Assembly: GCA_028278555.1 (NCBI GenBank)
Contig: JANQEA010000062.1
Location: forward strand, 1 to 64,000
From: Candidatus Bipolaricaulota bacterium
GTDB lineage: Bacteria; Bipolaricaulota; Bipolaricaulia; UBA7950; UBA9294
Reading direction: 5' to 3'
DNA: 64,000 nt
The notes under the pieces were generated by a model that was given only the letters and a program-made list of their open reading frames with translations, had not been told where the DNA came from and searched no databases. Below are positions 22,177 through 30,723 of the stretch, one piece after another. Each line of letters begins with the position of its first letter. Within the stretch, counting starts at the first letter, position 1. A program made the position numbers and the translations under genes.

Positions 22177-23626
22177 TGACCGCGAGAGGACGGAGCCGGG
22201 CAACGGTCCGATTGATCCCCGAATCGACGGCTGCGCCGACGACCCGCTCGACATCCTTGTATGCCCCTGGCGCTTCTTCGGCGATTCCCCGTTTGCTGTG
22301 CGCCCAGACGCGGATCCCCGATGCGGCGAGTTCGGAGACGACGGTCTCGCCCCAGAAGCGCTTCGCCGCTTTCTTCCGGGAGAGCGCTCGCCCGGCGCCA
22401 TGGATGCCGCTTCCGAAGGCGGTCTCCATCCCCCGTTCGGTCCCGCGCATCACATAGGACGCCGTCCCCATCGTTCCGCCGACGAGGATCGGATGGCCGA
22501 CCGAGCGATAGTGCTCCGGCGACTCGCTCCTGCCCGGACCGAACGCCCGCGTCGAGCCCTTCCGATGGACGAGGAGGGGTCGGGTCGCTCCATTGACGGT
22601 GTGTTCCTCGACCTTCACGTTGTTGTGCCCGATGTCGTAGACCGTCCGAATCTCCTCGGCGGACAGACCGGCGATCTCGACGAAGGTGCGGCGGACCAGA
22701 TGCGCGATCGTCTGTCGATTGGCGAAGGCGCAGTTCGCTCCGCAGGCGACGGCACCGAGGTAGCGACGCCCCTCAGGGGAGCCGATCGGTGCACAAACGA
22801 GTTCGCGCTCCGGAATCGGGATCCCGTACTTCCGACTTGCCGCTGTCATCTCCTTCAGGAAGTCTTGTCCGATCTGGTGGCCGAGCGCACGCGAGCCGGT
22901 GTGGATCGAGACGACGATCTGATCCGGCACGAGTCCGTAGGCGGAAGCGGCTTCGGCGTCGAGGATCTCATCGACAGCCTGGATCTCGAGGTAGTGATTC
23001 CCCGAGCCGAGGGTTCCGACCTGTCGGAACTGGCGTTGCTTGGCGCGGAGGCTGACCGCGCTCGGATCGGCGGCCGGCAGACGTCCGCCCTCCTCGATGT
23101 AGGGCAGATCCTCGAGGAGGCCGAATCCCCGCTTGACGACGTAGGCGGCCCCCGCTTCGAGGAGTCGATCGACCTCGTCGATCGAAAGGCGAAGCTTCCC
23201 TTCGGCACCGAGGCCGGCGGGAACAGTCTGGAAGAGCTTCTCTCCGAGCGGGTCGATCAGCGGTTCGATGATGCCCCGATGCAGCGGGGTAGCGAGGAGG
23301 CGGACGCCGCAGTTGATATCGAACCCGACCCCGCCGACCACGACGACGCCCTCGTCGAGGTCGAACGCGCCGACACCACCGATCGGGAATCCGTAGCCGG
23401 GGTGCACGTCCGGGAGCGCGAGCGCTGCGTCGACGATTCCTGGCAGAGCGGCGACGTTTCGGACCTGGACGAGCGCGTTCCACTCGGCACGGTTCCGGAC
23501 GTCGTCCTCCAGCTGGGCGATCGTCTCCGGATCGGCGTAGATGCGTCCCGGAACCCGCATCGAACCACTCCGCGGGAGGATCCACTCCGACGAGGCGACT
23601 CGCTCGAGCTGCAATCCGGTGTTCAT
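22166..23626 (-). CDS. rtcB: RNA-splicing ligase RtcB
   Basis: 486 residues. It joins 2',3'-cyclic-phosphate or 3'-phosphate ends to 5'-OH RNA ends using GTP and Mn2+. The metal-site Cys106 lies in GVGFDINCGVRLL; further active-site stretches are GSGNHYLEIQ, HTGSRALGHQIGQDF and HPILVGGTMGTASYVM, whose His is the expected guanylylation residue. The C-terminus ends in a basic LRPLAVIKG. ATG 23626 has AGGAGGA upstream. Last gene of thpR-archease-rtcB, a compact RNA repair set. Confidence 0.96.
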   Translation of the reverse strand: MNTGLQLERVASSEWILPRSGSMRVPGRIYADPETIAQLEDDVRNRAEWNALVQVRNVAALPGIVDAALALPDVHPGYGFPIGGVGAFDLDEGVVVVGGVGFDINCGVRLLATPLHRGIIEPLIDPLGEKLFQTVPAGLGAEGKLRLSIDEVDRLLEAGAAYVVKRGFGLLEDLPYIEEGGRLPAADPSAVSLRAKQRQFRQVGTLGSGNHYLEIQAVDEILDAEAASAYGLVPDQIVVSIHTGSRALGHQIGQDFLKEMTAASRKYGIPIPERELVCAPIGSPEGRRYLGAVACGANCAFANRQTIAHLVRRTFVEIAGLSAEEIRTVYDIGHNNVKVEEHTVNGATRPLLVHRKGSTRAFGPGRSESPEHYRSVGHPILVGGTMGTASYVMRGTERGMETAFGSGIHGAGRALSRKKAAKRFWGETVVSELAASGIRVWAHSKRGIAEEAPGAYKDVERVVGAAVDSGINRTVARLRPLAVIKG

Positions 23627-23636
23627 CGACTCCTCC

Positions 23637-24059
23637 TCACACATCGACGATGCACTGTGCGATCCAGCCGTCCTTGACGGGACGGACGTCGAGACCGAGG
23701 TAGCTGATCCCCTTCACTTCGATCCGGGGCGCGTGGCGAACCGGATCGAGGGTCTCCCCGACGGCGACGCCGTCGAGCCGGGGGACGGTTCCTCTCCGGT
23801 CGATCCGGATGTCGAACGTCGAGAAGACCAGCCCGGTCAACTCCTTCTGGGCGAGGAGATCGGCGAGCCACTCGACGAGGAGATCGGCATCGGAATCGGC
23901 CTCGATGTGGACGGCGTATTCCTGGCATGCGCGGACGGCCGAGACGTCGAGCATCAGTCCGAACAGACCACGCGCTGCCTCGCAGAGGACCTCTTCGAGC
24001 GTTGCTCCGATCGCACGGATTCCGAGATCCGCCGTGTGCTCGAGATGCTCAATCGCCAT
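23637..24059 (-). CDS. Archease (RtcB activator)
   Basis: 140 residues, normal for archease. The N-terminus IEHLEHTADLGIRAIG matches the H-T-A-D-[LI] signature with the metal-binding Asp; the acidic C-terminus (WIAQCIVDV) supplies the conserved terminal Asp. Archease speeds guanylylation and turnover of RtcB. The gene lies 10 bp upstream of rtcB and overlaps thpR by 11 bp. Confidence 0.93.
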   Translation of the reverse strand: MAIEHLEHTADLGIRAIGATLEEVLCEAARGLFGLMLDVSAVRACQEYAVHIEADSDADLLVEWLADLLAQKELTGLVFSTFDIRIDRRGTVPRLDGVAVGETLDPVRHAPRIEVKGISYLGLDVRPVKDGWIAQCIVDV

Positions 24060-24624
24060 CGTCTTTGCCTCCCGCGAAGCGCGTTGTGAACAGCGGGGAG
24101 TAGATCGCGCCGTCTGGCGCCAGCACGCTCTCCATCAGGACGATCCGACCGGCGACGACTTCCGAGCTCGTTTCCGGGCGAGACGCGGCGAGAATCCCCG
24201 GTAGCTTCGGGTCGGGGTTTCCCTTGATCCGCGCCAGAGTTGCGTGAACGACGGTCGCCTTCCGCTCCGGCGGGAACCCGAGCCGCTCGAGTTCGTGATG
24301 GAGCGACGCGGCGAGTCCGAGGAACTGAGGCGGCGCATCGCCGCCGAGCCAAAGGACTCGAGCCCGCTCGACCGAAGGGAAGCAACCGAGCCGATCGAAG
24401 ACCAAGGGAAACGGCTCGATCCGTCGAACGATCCGCCGAGCAGCCTCCTCGAGATCGACCGTCAGAAGAGGATCGATCTCGCCGAGGAAACGGAGGGTGA
24501 CATGGTAGTTCTCGGGCCGGACCCAGCTGGCGCGCATCGTCATCTCGGCGCGAATCGCACCGGCCGTCCGGTTGAACGATGCACGGACGTCCGCCGGGAG
24601 CGGGATGCAGAAGAAGGCTCTCAT
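24049..24624 (-). CDS. thpR: RNA 2',3'-cyclic phosphodiesterase (2'-5' RNA ligase family)
   Basis: 191 residues. Two HxTx motifs, HVTLRF (His41) and HATLAR (His127), mark the 2H phosphoesterase fold that opens 2',3'-cyclic phosphates or acts on 2'-5' linkages. ATG 24624 begins the family-typical MRAFFCIPLP; in-frame sequence upstream lacks a start signal. It heads the RNA repair operon, which lets the cell process cyclic-phosphate ends that RtcB also uses. A -10 (TATCAT, 24640-24645) lies 15 nt upstream, and a 24-bp palindrome covers the expected -35. Confidence 0.92.
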   Translation of the reverse strand: MRAFFCIPLPADVRASFNRTAGAIRAEMTMRASWVRPENYHVTLRFLGEIDPLLTVDLEEAARRIVRRIEPFPLVFDRLGCFPSVERARVLWLGGDAPPQFLGLAASLHHELERLGFPPERKATVVHATLARIKGNPDPKLPGILAASRPETSSEVVAGRIVLMESVLAPDGAIYSPLFTTRFAGGKDDGD

Positions 24625-24655
24625 CGGATCACCGCCTCGATGATAGCACACGGCA

Positions 24656-24679
24656 TCTCGGCGACGATCGTCGCCGAGA
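24656..24679. promoter_or_regulatory. Perfect 24-bp palindrome, candidate operator
   Basis: The half-site TCTCGGCGACGA is followed directly by its exact reverse complement, with no loop. It sits between divergent thpR and the caspase gene. It covers the expected -35 position for thpR (-10 at 24640-24645) and lies 42 bp before the -35 of the caspase gene. A loopless palindrome without a T-run is more like a dimeric regulator site than a terminator. Confidence 0.5.
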
Positions 24680-24720
24680 CGCCGCGACTGGATGGGAAGC
24701 AAGGAGTCGGGAAGCGAGCG

Positions 24721-24749
24721 TTGTCGGGCCTCCTCACCCCCTCTACAAT
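24721..24749 (+). promoter_or_regulatory. Promoter of caspase/PKD gene, leaderless type
   Basis: TTGTCG (24721-24726), 17-bp spacer, TACAAT (24744-24749), then 6 nt to ATG 24756, so transcription should begin at the start codon. Confidence 0.55.
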
Positions 24750-24755
24750 CGCTCC

Positions 24756-27700
24756 ATGGATCGGCTTGCCCGGGTGGTTGCCGTCGCCGCAGTCCTTGTG
24801 TGTCTGATAGCTCTTGTCAGCGTCGGACGGCAGCTCGTCGTCTCGAAGGATGGCCTTGGGACGTATCGTTCGGTACAGGCAGCGCTCAACGAGGCGGAGT
24901 ACGGCGACACGATCCTCGTCAATCCGGGCGTCTACGAGGAGACGATCGAGTTCGTCAACGGCGTTACGGTGATCGGCTCGGGGTCGGATCATACGATCAT
25001 CCGCTACGGCTACGGGTTCGATGAGGTCTTTCACGCAAAGAACATCGTCTCGGGCCGGATCGAGGGTGTGACGCTCGAGCGGCTAACCTCGGTCCTCAGC
25101 GCGCCCGTCGTCGTCCTCGAGTCGGCCGCCCTGACGTTCTCCGAATGCGTGATCACCGGCGGGCAGGAAGAGGGGGTCCGCATCACTGGCCTCTCCGCAC
25201 GTCCGCTCCTGGAGGATTGTCAGATCGTTGCCAACGGGGCGTACGGCATCCTCTGCGAGGCCGGCGCCGTTCTCCAAGTAGACGGCGGTTCGATTGAAGA
25301 GAACGCCGGCGCCGGCATCTACGTCCTGGATGCTGAGGTCGAAGTCGACGGGACACGATTCGACGGAAACGGCGTGACCGGGCTTGTTCTAGCGGGAGCT
25401 TCCGAGGCGGCCCTCGTCGACGCGACGTTCGAAAACCACGCCGGTTGGGGGATCGACGCGAGTGGGGTGGCGACGGCCGAACTGGGCGGCTGTCGATTCG
25501 CGGGGAACGCTGCGGGTGGACTCCGCCTGAGCGGAGCGGCGACCGCGGACCTGCAAGGCGGATCGGTCGTCGGTGGTTCGGTGGGCATCGAGGCCCGGGA
25601 GGCGAGCGCTCTTGGCATGAGGAACGGGACGATCCGTGGTGCCTCCTCGGCGGGGATCCGCCTCTCCGACGAAGCATCGTGCCGGATCGAACGGACAGAG
25701 ATCTACGCGTGCTCGGGCGACGGAATCGCCCTCGCGTCCGCCGGGCCGGCCGAGGTTCGGTTCACGACGATCGTTCGAAATGGTGGTGATGGCATCGACG
25801 CGTCCGGGACGACAATCACCGTGACCGACTCCATCGTCTCCCTGAATGAAGGCGCCGGGATTCGCGCCTCCCAGGATCCGTCCGCGGCCTCACCGCCCAC
25901 CTTCGGCTACAACAGCGTCTGGGGGAACGGATCGGGTGACTATGTCGGCACGACGCGCCGCCCTTCCGACTTGGCTGCGTATCCGGACTTCGTCGACCTT
26001 GCGGACGGGGATCTCGAGCTTCGGCTCGACTCCCCCTGCATCGGGGCCGGGGAGCGTGAGGCGACGATCGGAGCCCATGTCGATCCGACTCGGGATGCGG
26101 GAGCGTCGGTCGACATGACGGTCCGTCGCGGAGACGGAGTCTGGGGGCTCGATCTCGTTGGCGGGGTTCGGCTGGCGAGCGAGCCGCCTTACTTCGAGGA
26201 GGCAAGGCTCCGTGCCGGCCGCCGTTGGACTCGAGCCGCCTTCTCCCTCGAGTCGGTCTTCCTCGTGGTGGGCCCCCCATCGCTTCGGGCAGACGGGTTC
26301 CTCCGGCTTCTCGACGAAACGTCGCTCTCCGAAGGCGGATCGAGCTCGTATCTCGGCCTGACGCTCGGCTTCGATGGGGCGCTCGACGGGACTGTCGGCC
26401 GATCGGCGATCTGGGCGAAGGGCGAGATCTCGGCCGATGGATACGCGCTCCGCGGCGGAATCGAATGGGATCGAACGGCGGGCGTGACGTTCCAGGAGCT
26501 CGGCTTGCGGCTCGGGCGCTTCTCCCTGGAGGCCGAGGCGACGGCGTTCACCCTCAACCGACTCGACCTGGGCGCTCACGGGGAGCTCCTGCGACCTGGG
26601 GGGACGCTCTTCATCTCGGGGATCCAGGCGATGCTCCCCGAGCGCCAGGCGACGCTGCACGCTCTGTGGGAGACCGATGCGTGGAGCCTCGGCGGACGGA
26701 TCATGGCCTATCTCGAGGATCTGACAGCCGGCGAACTGATCTTGACGTGGTTTGATACAGCTCGCGGCTCGCAGATCGATCTGATCGCCGAAGTCGCCGA
26801 CCGCGCACTGTCCGATGCGGCCCTCCGGGCGGAGTTTCGCATCGAGGATCTATCGATCCAATCGGAGATCGGAGTGAATACGACCCTCGGGGCTCGATTC
26901 CGGCTCTCGATCGAACTCGACACGGAGTCGTGGTTCGTGCCCCGGACGAATCTCCCGCCGATCCCGATCTTCGGATACGGGCCCTTCGAGCCGGAGGCCG
27001 GAGAGCCGGTCATCTTCGATGCGTCCGAGACGACAGATCCAGACGGGAGCGTCGCAGAGTACTGGTGGGATTTCGGGGACGGAACCGCCGAGATCGGGAA
27101 TCCAATCTCGCATACGTTTGAGGAGCCCGGGGAGTACTCCGTGGTGCTGACCGTTGCCGATGGCGACGGCGACACGGCGACCCTCGTCCGGCCGATTCAG
27201 ATCTTCGAAGCGGACACAACCCCTGTGGCATCGTTCACGTGGGGCCCGGTCTCCGCAGCCGGGACGAACCTGCAGCGGCCGCTCCGCGCCGGCGATCGCG
27301 TTCGCTTCGATGCCGGCCCGTCCTATGATCCGGATGGGACGATCGTCGAGTACGCGTGGGACTTCGAATCGGACGGAACCTTCGACGTGGTCACGAGCGA
27401 TGCGGCCATTACGATCGATCCGCTCGCTGTCGGGACGTGGCCGGTGACGCTCCGCGTGGTCGATGGAGCGGGCCGGGCCGATGCGATCATGCGTGTTCTC
27501 CTCATCGAGGAGCCGAAGCCACCGGAGGCGGCGTTCGACGTCTCTCCGCCGGTCCCCTCGATCTTCGATCCGGTCCGATTCATCGATCGTTCGGCTGGCG
27601 TCGATGGTTCAATCGTCTCGTGGGAGTGGACCTTCGGCGATGGCCACGCATCGCGGGAGCGCGAGCCGATGCACCGCTACGAGGAGGTTGGCCGCTACGA

Positions 27701-29105
27701 GGTCGGGCTGACGGTGACCGATTCGACCGGCCTGGCCGACACGCAGGCCATGATCCTCGAGGTTCGGCCGACGCCGGACGTGGTGCCGGTGGCGAACGTC
27801 TGGGCACTGATCATCGGGATCGCCGACTACGAGGAGATCGAGGATCTTCCGTTCGCGCAGCGCGATGCCGAGGCGATGGTCCGATGGCTTCTTGGGAATG
27901 GGGTGCCGGCGGAGCAAATCCGCTTGCTGACAGGGGCCGAAACGGAGCTGAGCGACACGCCTGGCCTCCATGTTGCGCGGGCGACGCTCGTCAACGTGCG
28001 CGAGGGGCTCGGCTGGCTTCGCCGGGTTGCCTCTCAGGATGACCTCGTGCTGATCCACTTCTCCGGACACGGGTATCAAGGGGCGGACGATGGAACCGAC
28101 GAAGTGGACGGAGTCGACGAGTTCTTCGTTCTACACGATACGCGTTCGACCGCGAAGGACGATACAGCCCTCCGTGACGACGAGTTCGGTCGATTCCTCG
28201 ATCGGATCGCATCCGACCACGTCCTCATCTTCTTCGACAGCTGCTATTCCGGCGGGCTCTCACGGAGCCTCCCCCCGGGGCGACGCGCATCGGGAGACGA
28301 GGAGGACTGGTTCGGCGATCTCCGGCTGGAGGGACGGCTCGTCCTCGCGGCTTCATCGGAAGGGGAAGAGGCGTTCGAGTCCCCGCAGCTGGAGCACGGC
28401 GTCTTCACGCACTTCCTTCTCGAGGGGTTGAACGGGGCGGCCGACCTGAACGGCGACTACCACGTGACGGTCTGGGAGCTGTACGAATACGTGGCAACAC
28501 GGGTGCCCGACTTCGTCGCGACGGAACGCGGCGAGCCGCAGCATCCGCAGCTCCTCGGCGAAGGAGAAACCCGGATCATCCTCGCGCTCAAGGAGCGGCC
28601 GCTCGAAGCCGAGTTCTCGTATTGCCCGTCCGTGCCGTACGCCGGCGGGCCGATCCTCTTCCTCGATGAGACGGCGTCTCCGGACGTCGAGACCCGCCAA
28701 TGGGATTTCGGCGACGGCGCGTCTGTCAGCGGAGCGCGCGTCGAGCATGTCTTCCGCGAAGAGGGGGCCTACCGGGTGACGCTGACGGTCTCCGACGGAG
28801 CCGGACAGCGTTCGGGGGCCGTTCTCGAGGTCCTCGTCGCTTCCCCCGGCCGGATCGTCGCCATCGGCGACGACGAACGAGCCCTCATCTCACTCGGAGC
28901 CAGGAACGGCCTGCGGATCGGGGATCGATTGGTCGTCGATCGGAGCCCGGACGAAGGGGACGGGATCCTCGAGGTGATCGAACTGATCGACGAGGATCGC
29001 GCGTCCTGTCGGGTTCTCGACGGAGCTCAGTCAATCCGAGTCGACGATCGGATCGTGCCGATCGATCCTCCCGCCTGCGCACAGCCGGTCGGGACGCCGG
29101 ACTAG
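24756..29105 (+). CDS. Secreted beta-helix / PKD / caspase-like (peptidase C14) protein
   Basis: 1449 residues from ATG 24756, set by the adjacent promoter. The signal peptide is at 1-25. A right-handed parallel beta-helix (about 30-400) opens with a DUF1565/pectin-lyase-like start (YRSVQAALNEAEYGDTILV). Residues 410-725 are beta-rich and resemble barrel or sheet repeats. Three PKD domains follow (about 730-1005; WWDFGDG, YAWDFESDG, WEWTFGDG). The caspase-like domain spans about 1010-1285, with catalytic His1105 in HFSGHG and Cys1163 in DSCYSGG. A fourth PKD (WDFGDG) and a small beta domain end the chain. Both dyad residues are present, so a secreted or surface cysteine protease is likely. 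No membrane anchor follows the caspase part. Confidence 0.88.
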   Translation: MDRLARVVAVAAVLVCLIALVSVGRQLVVSKDGLGTYRSVQAALNEAEYGDTILVNPGVYEETIEFVNGVTVIGSGSDHTIIRYGYGFDEVFHAKNIVSGRIEGVTLERLTSVLSAPVVVLESAALTFSECVITGGQEEGVRITGLSARPLLEDCQIVANGAYGILCEAGAVLQVDGGSIEENAGAGIYVLDAEVEVDGTRFDGNGVTGLVLAGASEAALVDATFENHAGWGIDASGVATAELGGCRFAGNAAGGLRLSGAATADLQGGSVVGGSVGIEAREASALGMRNGTIRGASSAGIRLSDEASCRIERTEIYACSGDGIALASAGPAEVRFTTIVRNGGDGIDASGTTITVTDSIVSLNEGAGIRASQDPSAASPPTFGYNSVWGNGSGDYVGTTRRPSDLAAYPDFVDLADGDLELRLDSPCIGAGEREATIGAHVDPTRDAGASVDMTVRRGDGVWGLDLVGGVRLASEPPYFEEARLRAGRRWTRAAFSLESVFLVVGPPSLRADGFLRLLDETSLSEGGSSSYLGLTLGFDGALDGTVGRSAIWAKGEISADGYALRGGIEWDRTAGVTFQELGLRLGRFSLEAEATAFTLNRLDLGAHGELLRPGGTLFISGIQAMLPERQATLHALWETDAWSLGGRIMAYLEDLTAGELILTWFDTARGSQIDLIAEVADRALSDAALRAEFRIEDLSIQSEIGVNTTLGARFRLSIELDTESWFVPRTNLPPIPIFGYGPFEPEAGEPVIFDASETTDPDGSVAEYWWDFGDGTAEIGNPISHTFEEPGEYSVVLTVADGDGDTATLVRPIQIFEADTTPVASFTWGPVSAAGTNLQRPLRAGDRVRFDAGPSYDPDGTIVEYAWDFESDGTFDVVTSDAAITIDPLAVGTWPVTLRVVDGAGRADAIMRVLLIEEPKPPEAAFDVSPPVPSIFDPVRFIDRSAGVDGSIVSWEWTFGDGHASREREPMHRYEEVGRYEVGLTVTDSTGLADTQAMILEVRPTPDVVPVANVWALIIGIADYEEIEDLPFAQRDAEAMVRWLLGNGVPAEQIRLLTGAETELSDTPGLHVARATLVNVREGLGWLRRVASQDDLVLIHFSGHGYQGADDGTDEVDGVDEFFVLHDTRSTAKDDTALRDDEFGRFLDRIASDHVLIFFDSCYSGGLSRSLPPGRRASGDEEDWFGDLRLEGRLVLAASSEGEEAFESPQLEHGVFTHFLLEGLNGAADLNGDYHVTVWELYEYVATRVPDFVATERGEPQHPQLLGEGETRIILALKERPLEAEFSYCPSVPYAGGPILFLDETASPDVETRQWDFGDGASVSGARVEHVFREEGAYRVTLTVSDGAGQRSGAVLEVLVASPGRIVAIGDDERALISLGARNGLRIGDRLVVDRSPDEGDGILEVIELIDEDRASCRVLDGAQSIRVDDRIVPIDPPACAQPVGTPD

Positions 29106-30085
29106 GATCCGAGCTCGAGCGTCAAGAGAAAGACGCGGTCCTCCCGGTGGATCTTCACGACGATCCGATCACCGGGCGACTTCGCTGCGAGGAGGTCGCC
29201 GAGGTCCTGACAGGTATTGATCGGTCGGGCGTCGGCGTAGGTGATGACGTCCCCCGTTCGGAGCCCCTTCAGAGCTGCGATCGTCCCCTCGATCACCCCG
29301 ACGATCCGAATGCCCGGGCCAGCCGTTTCGGTGCAGAGGATCCCGAGACGAACAGAATCGCTCGAATAGTCGTACGCGATTGCCTCGATCGGACCGGTCG
29401 TTGCCGAGGCGAAGGGGATCCGGACGGTTGGCTGATCGATCACCGCTCCGGCCTCCGTCCCCTTGACGTGAGCCGTCCCGAGCGGATCCGGAAGGTAAAC
29501 GTAGACGACGATCCCCCCGTGCTCTTCCGTGAGCGGCGAATGTGTCTTGCTCGGGGTGGCGAACCGGAACTGGAGCGCCTCGTCCTCCGAGATCTGCCAT
29601 CCGGCGATCCGAACGGTCTGGTGCGGAAGGAGAACCCACTTCTTGTCCGACTCGTTGCCGACGATCGGTGCATTCCCGTTGCTGTTCAGACCGTCGACGC
29701 CGAGGACGATCCCGACCGTCGCTCCTGTGAGATTGGTGAGGACGACACGGTAGTTCTTCCCAAGCTCGGCGTCGATGGCATGCGACTGCGCCGAACGATG
29801 GATGACGTTGGCCAGGAGAGCGCACACATCTTCATCGACGGCGAGTGAGCCGCCCGCGCAGAGTCCGCTGATCTCGGTCAGTCGGTCGGTCTCCTCGGCT
29901 GCGAGTGGCATGATCCGCGACGTGATGAACCGGGTCTCGAGTGGTTCCCAGCTCCCCCAATCGAGGATGCCCCATGGACGGAAGACCTCGATGGACACTT
30001 CGACGTATGTTCCGGCGACCGCCTGTATGGCCGTCGCGAGGCAAAGACAGGCTGCTAGAGCGATCAGGATTCGACTTCTGTTCAT
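29102..30085 (-). CDS. Secreted protein with C-terminal PDZ domain
   Basis: 327 residues. Signal peptide 1-25 (NRSRILIALAACLCLA, cleavage near AVAG). The middle (30-235) is beta-rich and not recognised, with two Cys in the N-terminal half (GLCAGG, DVCALL). Residues 240-327 form a PDZ domain: VRLGILCTET, then GIRIVGVIEGTIAALKGLRTGDVI and a closing GDRIVVKIHR. PDZ domains in secreted bacterial proteins usually bind C-termini or sit beside proteases, but no protease domain is present. It may act with the convergent caspase protein, whose stop it overlaps through the palindrome CTAG. A TATAAT lies 38 nt upstream. Confidence 0.75.
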   Translation of the reverse strand: MNRSRILIALAACLCLATAIQAVAGTYVEVSIEVFRPWGILDWGSWEPLETRFITSRIMPLAAEETDRLTEISGLCAGGSLAVDEDVCALLANVIHRSAQSHAIDAELGKNYRVVLTNLTGATVGIVLGVDGLNSNGNAPIVGNESDKKWVLLPHQTVRIAGWQISEDEALQFRFATPSKTHSPLTEEHGGIVVYVYLPDPLGTAHVKGTEAGAVIDQPTVRIPFASATTGPIEAIAYDYSSDSVRLGILCTETAGPGIRIVGVIEGTIAALKGLRTGDVITYADARPINTCQDLGDLLAAKSPGDRIVVKIHREDRVFLLTLELGS

Positions 30086-30122
30086 CGGTTCCCCCTTCGG
30101 TCTCCTTCGGATGCGTCGCCCG

Positions 30123-30151
30123 ATTATAGTGAGTCGGCGGGGCCCCACCCA
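30123..30151 (-). promoter_or_regulatory. Probable promoter of PDZ gene
   Basis: Consensus -10 TATAAT on the minus strand (30123-30128) with a weak -35 (TGGGTG, 30146-30151) 17 bp away. The leader carries AAGGGGGAA before ATG 30085. It begins just after the dcd stop, so the PDZ gene can be expressed apart from the pyr operon. Confidence 0.45.
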
Positions 30152-30162
30152 TCCGCTGGAAC

Positions 30163-30723
30163 TCAGCGGGGGAGAGTGACGCCGGCTTGGTCCTGGTACC
30201 TCCCGCCGCCTTCCTTCTCGTTGTAGGTCCGTTCCGGACGGGATCCGCGAAAGAAGACGACCTGCGCGATCCCCTGACCAACGTGGAGGCGAATCGGCAG
30301 AGGGGAGACGTTGGCGAGCTCGATCGTCAGGATTCCACGCCAGCCCGGCTCGAGCGGCGTTACATTGACCAGAAGACCACACCGAGCGTACGAGCTCTTC
30401 CCCCAGCAGACGGCGCAGACGTCGTCCGGCATGTCGAATCGCTCAGCCGACTCGGCGAGCACCTGAGAGTTCGGCGAGAGCTCGAACGTTTCCTCGGCTT
30501 CGATCGTCCGGAAGTGCCCGTCGGGGAAGTCGATCGGATCGAGGACGGTGTTGACTCCGCCGAGAGGGACGAGGAAGCGAGCGCCGAGTCGCAGATCGTA
30601 GCCGCAGCTGCTCAGACCGTACGACGGCCGCCCCTGCTGGTGGGGGACGAACGGCTGAAGCATGGGGCGCTCGCCGGTGCAGAGCGCGGCGATGTCGCGG
30701 TCGCAAAGGATGCCCTGGGTCAT
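30163..30723 (-). CDS. dcd: dCTP deaminase
   Basis: 186 residues, standard length. It converts dCTP to dUTP (some members go on to dUMP), feeding dTMP synthesis. The trimeric dUTPase-like fold is seen in SSCGYDLRLG, CAVCWGKSSYARCG (the KSSYAR catalytic segment), VTPLEPGWRGILTIELAN (Glu of the active site) and the C-terminal GGGRYQDQAG that closes over the nucleotide. ATG 30723 overlaps the upstream gene by 4 nt. Last gene of the pyrimidine operon. Confidence 0.95.
   Translation of the reverse strand: MTQGILCDRDIAALCTGERPMLQPFVPHQQGRPSYGLSSCGYDLRLGARFLVPLGGVNTVLDPIDFPDGHFRTIEAEETFELSPNSQVLAESAERFDMPDDVCAVCWGKSSYARCGLLVNVTPLEPGWRGILTIELANVSPLPIRLHVGQGIAQVVFFRGSRPERTYNEKEGGGRYQDQAGVTLPR

Noticed and set aside
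24579..24755. Extension of the caspase gene upstream of ATG 24756
   Set aside because: This stretch contains the promoter and palindrome and would hide the signal peptide.
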